Source: Pseudomonas sp. Q11 | GTDB taxonomy: Bacteria > Pseudomonadota > Gammaproteobacteria > Pseudomonadales > Pseudomonadaceae | Length of the DNA stretch: 64,000 bases | Assembly: GCF_024494355.1 (NCBI RefSeq) | Contig: NZ_JAKNQY010000010.1 | Coordinates: 1 to 64,000, forward strand | Direction: 5' to 3' | Part shown: positions 47,450-57,183 of the stretch, in pieces | How the letters are laid out: each line of letters starts with the position of its first letter | How positions within the stretch are numbered: the stretch's first letter is position 1 | Made by a program: the position numbers and the translations under genes | Notes under the pieces: model-generated | What the model was told of the DNA's origin: nothing | The model's database searches: none | Seen by the model: only the letters and a program-made list of their open reading frames with translations

Positions 47450-49312
47450 TTATTCCTCAATTTCATTCAGGTTGCGCCCCGCCAGGGCGGCTTTGACCGT
47501 CGAGTCCAGGCGGCGGGCAGCAAAGGCATCGGTGACTTGCGACAGACGTTTGGTCTGCTGCTCGATGGCATAGCCATCGGTGCCTTTGATCAATTCAGAC
47601 AATTCCTGCATTTGCAGCTCGATCACCATGCGTTCCTCGGCATCCAGCAGACGGTCGCCATCGGCCTCAATAGCGGCCTGCACGGCTTCGACCAGACGCT
47701 GGCCGTCGACCTGCTGCTCGCGCAACACACGGGCGACCTTGTCGTCGCTGGCATGCTGGAACGAATCCTTGAGCATTTTGGCGATTTCGCCGTCGGTCAG
47801 GCCGTAGGACGGCTTGACCTGGATGCTCGCCTCGACGCCCGAACCCAGCTCGCGGGCGGAGACATTGAGCAAACCGTCGGCGTCGACCTGGAAGGTCACA
47901 CGGATCTTCGCGGCACCGGCCACCATCGCCGGGATGCCGCGCAATTCGAAGCGCGCCAGGGAGCGGCAGTCGCTGATGAGTTCACGCTCGCCTTGCAGCA
48001 CATGAATCATCATGGCCGACTGGCCGTCTTTATAGGTGGTGAAGTCCTGGGCGCGAGCAACGGGGATGGTGGTGTTGCGCGGAATCACCTTCTCCATCAG
48101 GCCACCCATGGTTTCCAGGCCCAGGGACAACGGAATCACGTCGAGCAACAGCAGTTCGTCGCCGTCGCGCTTGTTGCCGGCCAGGGTATCGGCCTGGATC
48201 GCGGCGCCGATGGCAACCACCTGGTCCGGGTCGATCTCAGTCAGCGGCTGGCGGCCAAAGGCCTCGGCAACGGCTTCGCGAACCCGCGGCACACGGGTCG
48301 AACCGCCGACCATGACCACGGCCTTGACGTCTTCGAGTTCCACACCGGAATCACGCACGGCGCGGCGACAAGCCTTGAGGCTGCGGGCGACCATGGGTTC
48401 GATCAGCGCATCAAAGGCTTCACGGCTCAGCGCAGCCTTCCAGTCGCCGTACGCCACTTCGACACTTGCCGCGTCGGTCAGGGCTTCCTTGGCGGCGCAG
48501 GCCGTTTGCAGCAGGTGACGTTGCGCACCCGGATCAAGGTCGGCGGACAGGCCCGCTTGCTCGATGATCCAGCCGGCGATGGCGTGATCGAAGTCATCGC
48601 CGCCCAGGGCGCTGTCGCCGCCGGTGGCCAGGACTTCGAAAACGCCGCCGGTCAGGCGCAAAATGGAAATATCAAAGGTGCCGCCACCCAAGTCGTAAAT
48701 GGCGACGAGGCCTTCGGCGTGCTGGTCCAGACCGTAGGCCACCGCAGCGGCGGTCGGCTCGTTGAGCAAGCGCAGCACGTTCAGACCGGCCAGCTTGGCC
48801 GCGTCCTTGGTGGCTTGACGCTGGGCGTCGTCGAAATAGGCCGGGACGGTGATGACCGCACCAACCAATTCACCGCCCAACGCCGCTTCGGCGCGCTGGC
48901 GCAGCACCTTGAGAATATCGGCTGAAACTTCAACCGGGCTTTTCGGGCCCTGCACGGTTTCAATGAACGGCATGTGGGACTCGCCGCCGACGAAACGGTA
49001 CGGCAGTTGATCACCCAATTGCTTGACGTCGGACAGACCACGCCCCATCAGGCGCTTGACCGACACAATGGTATTGAAGGGATCGGTCGCGGCGGCCAGC
49101 TTGGCTGACTCGCCCACTTCCACGCGATCGGCGTGATAGCGCACGGCGGACGGCAGGATCACCTGCCCCTGCTCATCGGCCAGCGGTTCGGAAAGACCGC
49201 TGCGCAAGGCAGCGACCAGGGAATTGGTAGTACCCAAGTCAATTCCCACAGCCAGGCGACGCTGGTGCGGTTGTGGACTTTGGCCGGGTTCGGCGATCTG
49301 CAGTAGGGCCAT
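47450..49312 (-). CDS. hscA: Fe-S assembly chaperone HscA
   Basis: Specialised Hsp70 of 620 residues that, with HscB, releases clusters from IscU by recognising its LPPVK motif. ATPase domain ([18 protein letters not shown] near 22, [37 protein letters not shown]) and substrate domain from about 390. Between hscB and fdx. Confidence 0.97.
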   Translation of the reverse strand: MALLQIAEPGQSPQPHQRRLAVGIDLGTTNSLVAALRSGLSEPLADEQGQVILPSAVRYHADRVEVGESAKLAAATDPFNTIVSVKRLMGRGLSDVKQLGDQLPYRFVGGESHMPFIETVQGPKSPVEVSADILKVLRQRAEAALGGELVGAVITVPAYFDDAQRQATKDAAKLAGLNVLRLLNEPTAAAVAYGLDQHAEGLVAIYDLGGGTFDISILRLTGGVFEVLATGGDSALGGDDFDHAIAGWIIEQAGLSADLDPGAQRHLLQTACAAKEALTDAASVEVAYGDWKAALSREAFDALIEPMVARSLKACRRAVRDSGVELEDVKAVVMVGGSTRVPRVREAVAEAFGRQPLTEIDPDQVVAIGAAIQADTLAGNKRDGDELLLLDVIPLSLGLETMGGLMEKVIPRNTTIPVARAQDFTTYKDGQSAMMIHVLQGERELISDCRSLARFELRGIPAMVAGAAKIRVTFQVDADGLLNVSARELGSGVEASIQVKPSYGLTDGEIAKMLKDSFQHASDDKVARVLREQQVDGQRLVEAVQAAIEADGDRLLDAEERMVIELQMQELSELIKGTDGYAIEQQTKRLSQVTDAFAARRLDSTVKAALAGRNLNEIEE

Positions 49313-49362
49313 CGTAATCAGGACTTATCTGTAATCAGGCGTGCGACCGGAGCGGCACTGGG

Positions 49363-49884
49363 TTAATCGTCGAGGCGCTCTTCGAGCTGGCGCACTTCGT
49401 AGGTGAGCTTGTCGAGGAACTGCATGCGCCGCATCAGGCGTTCGGCCTGTTCGCGTTGCGCGGCATCGTCCCAACAGGCTGCGAAGCTTTCGTTCAAGGT
49501 GTGCTGGGCGTCCTTCAAGCGGCGTTTGAACACCGCGACACCGGCCAGATCGGCGCTGTCCTGCAGATCTTCGAGTTCTTCGCGCCACTGCATCTGCTGC
49601 AACAGAAACTCGGGATCATGCACGGTGACTTCCAGGGGCAACTCATGACCGCTGATGGCCAGCAGATAACGCGCACGCTTGGCCGGGCTCTTGAGTGTCT
49701 GGTAAGCGTCGTTGAGGTTCGCCGACTGTTCCAGCGCGCGCCGCTGCTCTGCCTCCGAGGCATCAGCGAAGCGGTCGGGATGGACACCGCGGGCCAACTC
49801 CAGATAACGAGCGGACAACTGCTCGAGATCCAGGGAAAAGCCCGGCTGCAACTGGAACAAAGCAAAATGACAAGGAGTACCCAC
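49363..49884 (-). CDS. hscB: Fe-S assembly J-protein HscB
   Basis: Co-chaperone of HscA, 173 residues. The start is a GTG at 49884 ([16 protein letters not shown]), the conserved N-terminus; the ATG at 49923 overlaps iscA and adds residues foreign to the family. J-domain with HPD at 35-37 (GVHPDRFAD); C-terminal three-helix IscU-binding domain. Eight bases after iscA. Confidence 0.95.
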   Translation of the reverse strand: MGTPCHFALFQLQPGFSLDLEQLSARYLELARGVHPDRFADASEAEQRRALEQSANLNDAYQTLKSPAKRARYLLAISGHELPLEVTVHDPEFLLQQMQWREELEDLQDSADLAGVAVFKRRLKDAQHTLNESFAACWDDAAQREQAERLMRRMQFLDKLTYEVRQLEERLDD

Positions 49885-49892
49885 AAGCTGCC

Positions 49893-50216
49893 TCAGATGT
49901 TGAAGCTTTCGCCGCAGCCACATTCACCGCGCACGTTGGGGTTGTTGAACTTGAAGCCTTCGTTCAACCCTTCCTTGACGAAATCCAGTTCAGTGCCGTC
50001 CAGGTACGTCAGGCTTTTCGGGTCGATGATCACTTTCTGACCGTGACTCTCGAACACCTGATCGTCATCGCCCACTTCGTCGACGAATTCCAGCACGTAG
50101 GCAAGACCAGAGCAGCCCGTGGTGCGAACACCCAGGCGAATACCCTCGCCCTTGCCGCGCCCTTCAAGAGAACGCTGCACATGCTTAGCTGCCGCTTCTG
50201 TCATCTGGATAGCCAT
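49893..50216 (-). CDS. iscA: Fe-S assembly protein IscA
   Basis: A-type carrier of 107 residues. The three conserved cysteines are C35 (TTGCSGLAY), C99 and C101 (GECGCGESF). Fits between iscU and hscB. Confidence 0.97.
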   Translation of the reverse strand: MAIQMTEAAAKHVQRSLEGRGKGEGIRLGVRTTGCSGLAYVLEFVDEVGDDDQVFESHGQKVIIDPKSLTYLDGTELDFVKEGLNEGFKFNNPNVRGECGCGESFNI

Positions 50217-50240
50217 GAAAACTCCTTACCTGTGCGCGGA

Positions 50241-50627
50241 TCAGATCAAGCCTTTCTTCTGCTTGTAATCGCGAACGGCAGCCTTGATGGCGTCCTCGGC
50301 GAGTACCGAGCAGTGGATCTTCACTGGCGGCAGGGCCAGTTCTTCGGCCAGCTGAGTGTTCTTGATGGTTTCAGCCTCATCAAGGGTCTTGCCCTTCATC
50401 CACTCGGTGGCCAGGGAGCTGGACGCAATGGCGGAACCGCAGCCATAGGTCTTGAACTTGGCATCTTCGATGATGCCTTGCTCGTTGACCTTGATCTGCA
50501 GGCGCATGACGTCGCCGCACGCTGGGGCGCCGACCATGCCGGTGCCAACATCAGGATCCTGCGCGTCCATCTTGCCGACGTTGCGCGGGTTTTCGTAGTG
50601 GTCGATGACCTTTTCGCTATATGCCAT
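50241..50627 (-). CDS. iscU: Fe-S cluster scaffold IscU
   Basis: Scaffold of 128 residues from the ATG at 50627, identical in length to E. coli IscU. Ligands C37, D39, C63 and C106, and the HscA-recognition motif LPPVK at 99-103, are all present. Confidence 0.98.
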   Translation of the reverse strand: MAYSEKVIDHYENPRNVGKMDAQDPDVGTGMVGAPACGDVMRLQIKVNEQGIIEDAKFKTYGCGSAIASSSLATEWMKGKTLDEAETIKNTQLAEELALPPVKIHCSVLAEDAIKAAVRDYKQKKGLI

Positions 50628-50669
50628 TTGCTTCAATCCTCATCAGTGAGTCGCTCTGGTGGCGACTTC

Positions 50670-51884
50670 TCAGTGCGCCGCCCACTCGATTTTCGAGATG
50701 TCGACGCCGTCTTTGTACATGTCCCACAGCGGCGAAAGAGCACGCAGCTTGGTAACGGCCTCGCAGACTTTCTGCGCGGCGTAATCGATTTCTTCTTCGG
50801 TGGTGAAGCGGCCGAAGGTGAAGCGGATCGAGCTGTGGGCCAGTTCGTCGTTGCGGCCCAGGGCGCGCAATACGTACGAAGGCTCAAGCGACGCCGAGGT
50901 GCACGCCGAACCGGACGACACGGCCAGATCCTTGAGTGCCATGATCAGCGACTCGCCTTCAACGTAGTTGAAGCTCAGGTTCAGGTTGTGCGGTACGCGG
51001 GCAGTCATGCTGCCGTTGACGTAAAGTTCTTCGAGGTGATCGACCTGCTTGAAGAAGCGGTCACTCAGGGCCTTGATGCGCACGTTCTCGGCGGCCATGT
51101 CTTGCTTGGCGACACGGAACGCTTCGCCCATGCCGACAATCTGGTGGGTCGCCAGGGTGCCGGAGCGCATGCCACGCTCGTGACCGCCGCCGTGCATGGT
51201 CGCCTCGATGCGAACACGCGGCTTGCGGCTCACGTACAGCGCGCCAATGCCTTTAGGGCCGTAGGTCTTGTGGGCAGAGAACGACATCAGGTCGACTTTG
51301 AGCTTCGACAGGTCGATGTCGACCTTGCCAGTGGACTGCGCGCCGTCGACGTGGAACAGGACGCCCTTGGAGCGGGTCAGCTCGCCGATGGCTTCGATGT
51401 CGTTGACAGTGCCGATTTCGTTGTTCACATGCATGATCGAAACCAGGATGGTGTCGTCGCGCAGCGCGGCTTCCACCATGGCCGGGGTGATGATGCCGTC
51501 TTCACCCGGCTCGATGTAGGTGACTTCGAAGCCTTCACGCTCCAGCTGGCGCATGGTGTCCAGGACAGCCTTGTGCTCGATCTTGGAGGTGATCAGGTGC
51601 TTGCCCTTGGTGTGATAGAAGTGCGCGACACCCTTGATGGCCAGGTTGTCGGACTCAGTGGCACCAGAGGTCCAGACGATTTCACGCGGGTCGGCGTTGA
51701 CCAGGTCAGCGACCTGGCGGCGGGCGTTTTCGACCGACTCTTCAGCTTTCCAGCCGAACACGTGGGAGCGGGACGCCGGGTTACCGAAGTTTCCGTCGAC
51801 CAGCAGGCATTCACTCATCTTTTGTGCGACACGCGGATCAACCGGGGTGGTCGCAGAGTAATCAAGGTAAATCGGCAATTTCAT
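50670..51884 (-). CDS. iscS: Cysteine desulfurase IscS
   Basis: PLP enzyme of 404 residues that takes sulfur from cysteine for Fe-S clusters and thio-tRNAs. PLP lysine K206 ([12 protein letters not shown]) and persulfide cysteine C328 ([14 protein letters not shown]) fall at the same numbers as in E. coli. Follows iscR. Confidence 0.98.
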   Translation of the reverse strand: MKLPIYLDYSATTPVDPRVAQKMSECLLVDGNFGNPASRSHVFGWKAEESVENARRQVADLVNADPREIVWTSGATESDNLAIKGVAHFYHTKGKHLITSKIEHKAVLDTMRQLEREGFEVTYIEPGEDGIITPAMVEAALRDDTILVSIMHVNNEIGTVNDIEAIGELTRSKGVLFHVDGAQSTGKVDIDLSKLKVDLMSFSAHKTYGPKGIGALYVSRKPRVRIEATMHGGGHERGMRSGTLATHQIVGMGEAFRVAKQDMAAENVRIKALSDRFFKQVDHLEELYVNGSMTARVPHNLNLSFNYVEGESLIMALKDLAVSSGSACTSASLEPSYVLRALGRNDELAHSSIRFTFGRFTTEEEIDYAAQKVCEAVTKLRALSPLWDMYKDGVDISKIEWAAH

Positions 51885-51934
51885 GGACTATCTCCTAAAT
51901 CAGGCTGGCTGGCGTTCCGCTTGCTCTGCGGCGG

Positions 51935-52426
51935 TCATTCGACGGCGGACGCTTCAATCTTGTCCAGGTGCGGCGCCTTGCTATTGCAACGGCGCTGGTC
52001 CTGACGCTGGGCTACTTCCTGCACCTCACGGCGAGTTACAAGGTCAGCCAAGCTGATACCGCTGAGAAATTCGTGGATCTGCAGGCTCAGGTCGCACCAC
52101 AAATGGTGCGTCAGGCAAGTATCGCCGCCATGGCAGTCGCCAAGGCCCTGGCATTTGGTCGCATCGACCGATTCGTTCACCGCGTCGATCACCTGGGCGA
52201 CCTGGATGCCCTGCATGTCGCGTGACAGCTGATAACCGCCGCCGGGGCCGCGCACACTGGAAACCAGGTTGCTGCGGCGCAGCTTGGCGAACAGCTGCTC
52301 AAGGTAGGACAGGGAAATGCCCTGGCGCTCGGAGATATCGGCCAGGGACACCGGCCCGTGCTGCGCATGCAATGCCAGATCCAGCATTGCGGTCACGGCG
52401 TATCGGCCTTTTGTAGTCAGTCGCAT
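51935..52426 (-). CDS. iscR: Fe-S cluster-responsive regulator IscR
   Basis: Rrf2-family regulator of 163 residues from the ATG at 52426 ([20 protein letters not shown]). Winged HTH at 1-60 and cluster ligands C92, C98, C104 and H107, exactly as in E. coli IscR. With a [2Fe-2S] cluster it represses the isc operon; a matching type 1 site overlaps the promoter just upstream. Confidence 0.97.
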   Translation of the reverse strand: MRLTTKGRYAVTAMLDLALHAQHGPVSLADISERQGISLSYLEQLFAKLRRSNLVSSVRGPGGGYQLSRDMQGIQVAQVIDAVNESVDATKCQGLGDCHGGDTCLTHHLWCDLSLQIHEFLSGISLADLVTRREVQEVAQRQDQRRCNSKAPHLDKIEASAVE

Positions 52427-52457
52427 GGACAATTACCACGGAGTTCGGAATGGGGCG

Positions 52458-52490
52458 AGTATGCAATTCCCGAGTATTTAAGTCAAGTAT
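52458..52490 (-). promoter_or_regulatory. iscR promoter with type 1 IscR site
   Basis: Reading leftward: -35 TTGACT (52481-52486), 17-base spacer, -10 CATACT (52458-52463). Bases 52466-52490 read ATACTTGACTTAAATACTCG then GGAAT, close to the known type 1 IscR motif. Repression by holo-IscR is expected. Confidence 0.75.
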
Positions 52491-52584
52491 AAGACCTAGT
52501 GCTTTACTCAGGTTTACCCGCAAAAGAGCGCGCGCATCATAGCAAAGGCTGGCCAGTGGCGACCAGCGATACCGCGTTATCGTT

Positions 52585-52679
52585 CATCGCGAGCAGGCTC
52601 GCTCCCACAGGGGGTCTTGGGTGGCCGCACGATTTGCGTACACCACAGATCCAATGTGGGAGCGAGCCTGCTCGCGATG
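52585..52679. repeat. REPIN between cysE and iscR
   Basis: CATCGCGAGCAGGCTCGCTC at 52585 faces GAGCGAGCCTGCTCGCGATG ending at 52679. Confidence 0.92.
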
Positions 52680-52693
52680 GGGCCAGCCAGACA

Positions 52694-53470
52694 TCAACCG
52701 GCCTGGCTTTCATCCTTATCCTTCACACACGCAAAATCTTCCTCGCGCAGCTCAGGCAGCTCCTTGGCGCAGTAATTACTGCCCAGGTCCTTCAGGGCGC
52801 CGCACATACCCTCCAGGCGCCCATCGACGGCCTGCAGGTGATCGAGCAACTGATTGATGGCGCGGGCGACCGGGTCAGGCATGTCTTCACCGACGCCGTA
52901 GGCATCGAAGCCGATCTTCTCGGCCATGGCTTTGCGCCGGGCATCCTGCTCCTCATCGGACTTGACGATGATCCGCCCCGGAATGCCCACCACGGTGGCA
53001 CCGGCCGGCACGGCCTTGGTCACCACCGCATTGGAGCCGACTTTCGCCCCCGCCCCCACGGTGAACGGCCCGAGCACCTTGGCGCCGGCACCGACCACCA
53101 CGCCGTCCTCCAGGGTCGGGTGGCGCTTGCCTTTGTTCCAACTGGTGCCGCCGAGGGTCACGCCCTGGTACAGCGTCACGTCATCGCCGATCTCGGCGGT
53201 CTCACCGATGACAATGCCCATACCGTGATCGATGAAGAACCGGCGACCGACCTTGGCGCCCGGATGAATCTCGATCCCGGTCAACCAGCGTCCGAAGTTG
53301 GAGACAACCCGTGCCAGCCACTTCCAGCCCATGCCCCACAAGGCACCCGACAGGCGATGGATCCAGATGGCATGCATGCCCGGGTAGCAGGTCAGCACTT
53401 CAAAGGCATTGCGCGCCGCCGGGTCACGATGGAAAACGCTTTGGATATCTTCACGCAAACGATCGAACAT
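52694..53470 (-). CDS. cysE: Serine O-acetyltransferase
   Basis: Makes O-acetylserine, the precursor of cysteine, from serine and acetyl-CoA. 258 residues. Starts [20 protein letters not shown]; left-handed beta-helix hexapeptide repeats at about 65-170 contain the catalytic [22 protein letters not shown] and [20 protein letters not shown]. It lies two bases after trmJ and next to isc, supplying cysteine for IscS. Confidence 0.96.
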   Translation of the reverse strand: MFDRLREDIQSVFHRDPAARNAFEVLTCYPGMHAIWIHRLSGALWGMGWKWLARVVSNFGRWLTGIEIHPGAKVGRRFFIDHGMGIVIGETAEIGDDVTLYQGVTLGGTSWNKGKRHPTLEDGVVVGAGAKVLGPFTVGAGAKVGSNAVVTKAVPAGATVVGIPGRIIVKSDEEQDARRKAMAEKIGFDAYGVGEDMPDPVARAINQLLDHLQAVDGRLEGMCGALKDLGSNYCAKELPELREEDFACVKDKDESQAG

Positions 53471-53472
53471 CT

Positions 53473-54243
53473 TTATTCCTTCCGCTTAATCAGCTCGCCA
53501 CGGGCCGCTTTCTGGGTTTCCGTGAGGATGCCGCGCAATATATTCATCTCCGCCCGGCTGACCGAGCTTCGTCCGTACAACCGACGCAGGCGCGCCATCA
53601 AGTGCCGGGGCTTGTCCGGGTCAAGAAACTCGATGTCCACCAGGGTCTGCTCCAGGTGCTCATAGAGCCGCTCCAGCTCGTCCATGGTCGCCAGTGTCTC
53701 ACTGCGCGGCGATGTAGCCTCGAATTTTTCGACCTTGCTGGGTTTGCCTTCGGCTGCCAGCCAGGCCATGCGCACTTCATAGCTCAACACCTGCACCGCC
53801 GCCCCGAGGTTCAGGGAACTGAACTGCGGGTCGGAAGGGATATGCACGTGAAAGTGACATCGCTGCAGCTCTTCGTTGGTCAGGCCGGAATCTTCACGGC
53901 CAAACACGAGGGCGATTTCAGCGCCCTGCCCGGCCTCCTCGACCACTTTCGTTCCGCATTCGCGAGGGTCGAGCAACGGCCAGGGGATACGGCGGTCGCG
54001 GGCACTGGTGCCAAGCACCAGGTTGCAGCCCACCAGGGCATCTTCCAGGGTGGCTACCACTTGGGAGGCTGCCAGGATGTCACCGGCACCGGAAGCCCGG
54101 GCGTCGGCTTCATGATGGGGAAACGAGCGTGGCTCGACCAGCACCAGCCGCGACAGGCCCATGTTCTTCATGGCCCGCGCAGCCCCGCCGATATTTCCCG
54201 GATGGCTGGTATTGACCAGGACGACACGAATGTTCTGCAACAA
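53473..54243 (-). CDS. trmJ: tRNA (cytidine/uridine-2'-O-)-methyltransferase TrmJ
   Basis: SPOUT-family enzyme (SpoU type) that methylates the ribose at position 32 of tRNAs; about 256 residues. Family motifs: [49 protein letters not shown] and [19 protein letters not shown]. The best start is a TTG at 54243 ([13 protein letters not shown]). The ATG at 54276 adds residues outside the family. Upstream of cysE, divergent from suhB. Confidence 0.93.
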   Translation of the reverse strand: MLQNIRVVLVNTSHPGNIGGAARAMKNMGLSRLVLVEPRSFPHHEADARASGAGDILAASQVVATLEDALVGCNLVLGTSARDRRIPWPLLDPRECGTKVVEEAGQGAEIALVFGREDSGLTNEELQRCHFHVHIPSDPQFSSLNLGAAVQVLSYEVRMAWLAAEGKPSKVEKFEATSPRSETLATMDELERLYEHLEQTLVDIEFLDPDKPRHLMARLRRLYGRSSVSRAEMNILRGILTETQKAARGELIKRKE

Positions 54244-54387
54244 GGGAGGCGCTCTCGAACACGATAAAGGGAGCAAATCTTACCTAAGCACCTACCGTTA
54301 AGCTATGAAAGCGAACACCAACCTTCTCCTGGGAAAACTTTCTGATAGAATGCGCGGCTTTCTTTAACAACCTTAGGTGACACATCC

Positions 54388-55206
54388 ATGCAGCCCATGC
54401 TGAATATCGCGCTGCGCGCCGCCCGCAGCGCCAGTGAACTGATCTTCCGCTCCATCGAGCGCCTGGATACCATCAAGGTCGATGAAAAAGACGCCAAGGA
54501 CTACGTGTCCGAGGTTGATCGCGCCGCCGAACAGAAAATCGTCGACGCACTGCGCAAGGCTTACCCGAACCACTCGATCCTGGGTGAAGAGACCGGCATG
54601 CACGCCGGCACCGGCATCGAAGGCGAAGAGTACCTGTGGATCATCGATCCGCTGGACGGCACCACCAACTTCCTGCGCGGCATCCCTCATTTCGCTGTCA
54701 GCATCGCCTGCAAATACCGTGGTCGCCTGGAACACGCCGTCGTGCTGGACCCCGTTCGCCAGGAAGAATTCACCGCCAGCCGCGGCCGTGGCGCCCAACT
54801 GAACGGTCGTCGCCTGCGCGTCAGCGGCCGCACCAGCCTGGACGGCGCCCTGCTGGGTACCGGCTTCCCGTTCCGCGATGACCAGATGGACAACCTGGAC
54901 AACTACCTGGGCATGTTCCGCGCCCTGGTCGGCCAGACCGCCGGCATCCGCCGCGCCGGTGCCGCGAGCCTGGACCTGGCGTATGTCGCCGCCGGTCGTT
55001 TCGATGCATTCTGGGAGTCGGGCCTGTCCGAATGGGACATGGCAGCGGGCGCCCTGTTGATCCAGGAAGCTGGCGGCTTGGTAAGCGACTTCACTGGCGG
55101 CCACGACTTCCTTGAAAAAGGACACATCGTTGCCGGCAACACCAAATGCTTCAAGGCTGTGCTGACGGCTATCCAGCCGCACCTGCCGGCTTCGTTGAAG
55201 CGCTAA
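54388..55206 (+). CDS. suhB: Inositol-1-monophosphatase SuhB
   Basis: Mg2+-dependent phosphatase of 272 residues, also a ribosome/antitermination cofactor in E. coli. Metal-site motifs: ILGEETG near 67, WIIDPLDGTTNFLRGIPHF near 86-105 and SEWDMAAGALLIQEAGG near 213. An AGGTGA ribosome site precedes the ATG. Divergent from trmJ; ends at a clear terminator. Confidence 0.97.
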   Translation: MQPMLNIALRAARSASELIFRSIERLDTIKVDEKDAKDYVSEVDRAAEQKIVDALRKAYPNHSILGEETGMHAGTGIEGEEYLWIIDPLDGTTNFLRGIPHFAVSIACKYRGRLEHAVVLDPVRQEEFTASRGRGAQLNGRRLRVSGRTSLDGALLGTGFPFRDDQMDNLDNYLGMFRALVGQTAGIRRAGAASLDLAYVAAGRFDAFWESGLSEWDMAAGALLIQEAGGLVSDFTGGHDFLEKGHIVAGNTKCFKAVLTAIQPHLPASLKR

Positions 55207-55221
55207 GCCTCCCGGCTACAG

Positions 55222-55249
55222 AAAAAGCACCTTTCGGGGTGCTTTTTTT
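55222..55249 (+). terminator. suhB terminator
   Basis: AAAAAGCACC (55222-55231) and GGTGCTTTTTTT around a six-base loop, 16 bases after the suhB stop. Confidence 0.9.
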
Positions 55250-55293
55250 ATGCCTGGATTTCCGACATACCCCCATTACCAGTGAGAGCTAGG

Positions 55294-55526
55294 CTTGTGG
55301 GAGCAAAACCTATGAGAGCCAAGCCTGTGGGAGCAAAGCTTGCTCGCGATGACTGAAGCACATCCAACAGGGATGCAAGCTGACCCACCGCTATCGCGAG
55401 CAAGCTTTGCTCCCACAACTGAGGCACATCCAACAGGGATGCACCTGACCCACCGCTATCGCGAGCAAGCTTTGCTCCCACAGAGGGCTTTGCTCCCTCG
55501 CGAGCAAACTCACTCCCACAGAGAGC
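55294..55526. repeat. REP array with a tandem duplication
   Basis: At least five REP half-units (GTGGGAGCAAAGCTTGCTCG and its complement, plus diverged copies). A roughly 65-base unit is duplicated in tandem: GCACATCCAACAGGGATGCA occurs at 55358-55377 and 55424-55443, each followed by the same REP arm. No gene lies in this 300-base stretch. Confidence 0.85.
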
Positions 55527-55553
55527 TTTGGGCGGGACATAAAATGCGGGCGT

Positions 55554-55580
55554 AAAAAAAGCACCCCGAAGGGTGCTTCT
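55554..55580 (-). terminator. Terminator of the glycine-zipper gene
   Basis: On the minus strand GCACCC-TTCG-GGGTGC is followed by TTTTTTT, 15 bases after the stop of the gene at 55595. Confidence 0.9.
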
Positions 55581-55594
55581 TCATGACAGCTGGA

Positions 55595-56143
55595 TCACTG
55601 AGCCGGCTCGTTCTGCCCCAGGATCAGTTGGCCTTCCTTGTTCACCGGGATCTGGCTGCCTGGGTCGCGGTCCATGCGGACTTTGCCTTCCTTGCCATCA
55701 AGCATGTAGCGAACGTCGTAACCTACAACCTTGTCGCTGATGTCATTGACCGTGTTGCAGCGAGTTTGGGTGGTGGTGTAGGTGTCGCGCTCCTGCATGC
55801 CTTCCTGAATCTTGTTACCGGCATAACCGCCGCCGGCCGCACCCGCCACGGTGGCGATTTTCTTACCGGTGCCGCCGCCGATCTGGTTACCCAACAGGCC
55901 ACCGGCCACGGCGCCCAATACGGTACCGGCGATCTGGTGTTGATCCTGGACCGGCTTCTGCCGGGTCACGGTAACGTCCTTGCACACTTCACGCGGGGTC
56001 TTGATTTGTGTTTTAACCGGGTCCACGGCCACTACTTGCGCATACTCCGGGCCGCTTTTGACCAAGCTGTAGGTGGCTACCGCACCACCGGCAGTCACAC
56101 CGACAGCACCCAATACCGCACCAACCAGCATCGATTTGTTCAC
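55595..56143 (-). CDS. Glycine-zipper 2TM-domain envelope protein
   Basis: Protein of 182 residues starting at a GTG (56143) with an excellent AGGAGG ribosome site; the ATG at 56221 has none. The N-terminus is a membrane anchor or signal (MLVGAVLGAVGVTAGGAVAT). A glycine-zipper (about 85-125) reads AGTVLGAVAGGLLGNQIGGG then KIATVAGAAGGGYAGNKIQ, as in SlyB/17-kDa surface antigen relatives. The C-terminal part is a small beta domain (CNTVNDISDKVVGYDVRYML). Probably a periplasmic or outer membrane-associated stress protein; exact role unknown. Confidence 0.85.
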   Translation of the reverse strand: MNKSMLVGAVLGAVGVTAGGAVATYSLVKSGPEYAQVVAVDPVKTQIKTPREVCKDVTVTRQKPVQDQHQIAGTVLGAVAGGLLGNQIGGGTGKKIATVAGAAGGGYAGNKIQEGMQERDTYTTTQTRCNTVNDISDKVVGYDVRYMLDGKEGKVRMDRDPGSQIPVNKEGQLILGQNEPAQ

Positions 56144-56202
56144 TTGAACCTCCTGACCATCACATGCGGATTCATCCGCGCTTCTCCCAGCCTTGGAGCA
56201 CA

Positions 56203-56231
56203 AAAAAAGGCGCGAGTTCAACTCGCGCCTT
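56203..56231 (-). terminator. yajC-secD-secF operon terminator
   Basis: GGCGCGAGTT (56209-56218) pairs with AACTCGCGCC (56220-56229); on the minus strand TTTTTTT follows. It lies between secF and the glycine-zipper gene. Confidence 0.88.
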
Positions 56232-56259
56232 TCAGGCCGTGACGGGTGGCGACCAAACC

Positions 56260-57174
56260 TTACGGGCGGTCGTCCACTTCCGTGTCGCTGACCACCGGAG
56301 GAATCAGGTCCTCGGTACTCAGGTTCAGCCAGAGCAGCACCACGTTGGCGATGTAGATCGACGAGTAAGTACCCGCCAATACACCGATGAACAGCGCAAT
56401 GGAGAAACCAAACAGATTGTCGCCGCCAAACACCAGCAGCGCACCGATTGCCAGCAACGTGGAGATCGACGTCGCCATGGTCCGCAGCAGGGTCTGGGTG
56501 GTCGAGATGTTGATGTTCTCGATCAGCGTCGCCTTGCGCAGCACACGGAAGTTTTCACGCACCCGGTCGAACACCACGATGGTGTCGTTGAGCGAGTAAC
56601 CGATGATCGCCAGCACCGCCGCCAGCACCGTCAAATCGAAGGTAATCTGGAAAAACGACAGGATGCCCACGGTCACGATCACGTCGTGGATCAGCGAGAC
56701 AATCGCGCCCACCGCGAACTTCCACTGAAAGCGGAACGCCAGGTACAGCAGGATACCGCCCAGCGCCATCAGCATGCCGAGGCCGCCCTGGTCGCGCAGC
56801 TCTTCACCCACTTGCGGGCCGACATACTCGACACGCTTGACCTGCGCCGGGTTGTCGCCGCCGGCCTTCTGCAAGGCCTCGGCCACTTGCTGACCCAGCT
56901 GCGGGTCTTCACCCGGCATGCGCACCAGCAGGTCGGTGGTCGCGCCAAAGCTCTGCACCACGGCGTCGGTGTAACCCGAGGTCATCAGTTGCTCGCGCAC
57001 CTGGCCGACATCGGCCGGACGCTCGTAGGTCAGCTCGATCAGCGTACCGCCGGTGAAATCCAGGCCGTAGTTCAGGCCCTTGCTGAACCAGCTGAACAAC
57101 GCCAGCAAGGTCAGCAATACAGTGATGCCGAACGCAACGTTGCGAACGCCCATGAAGTTGATTGTACGTAACAT
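56260..57174 (-). CDS. secF: Protein translocase subunit SecF
   Basis: RND-type partner of SecD, 304 residues, using the proton gradient to pull preproteins out of SecYEG. Six membrane helices, a periplasmic P4 domain after TM1 (GLDFTGGTLIELTYERPADV), and conserved GYSLNDTIVVFDRVRENFR. Nine bases after secD. Confidence 0.97.
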   Translation of the reverse strand: MLRTINFMGVRNVAFGITVLLTLLALFSWFSKGLNYGLDFTGGTLIELTYERPADVGQVREQLMTSGYTDAVVQSFGATTDLLVRMPGEDPQLGQQVAEALQKAGGDNPAQVKRVEYVGPQVGEELRDQGGLGMLMALGGILLYLAFRFQWKFAVGAIVSLIHDVIVTVGILSFFQITFDLTVLAAVLAIIGYSLNDTIVVFDRVRENFRVLRKATLIENINISTTQTLLRTMATSISTLLAIGALLVFGGDNLFGFSIALFIGVLAGTYSSIYIANVVLLWLNLSTEDLIPPVVSDTEVDDRP

Positions 57175-57183
57175 GGCAGCCCC

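Noticed and set aside
47108..48925. Plus-strand open frame of 605 codons opposite fdx and hscA
   Set aside because: Antisense shadow of the isc genes; His/Gln/Val-rich composition and no family resemblance.
55294..55526. CRISPR array suspected from evenly recurring palindromes
   Set aside because: Units are REP palindromes in both orientations with a duplicated spacer and no cas genes; spacing is irregular.
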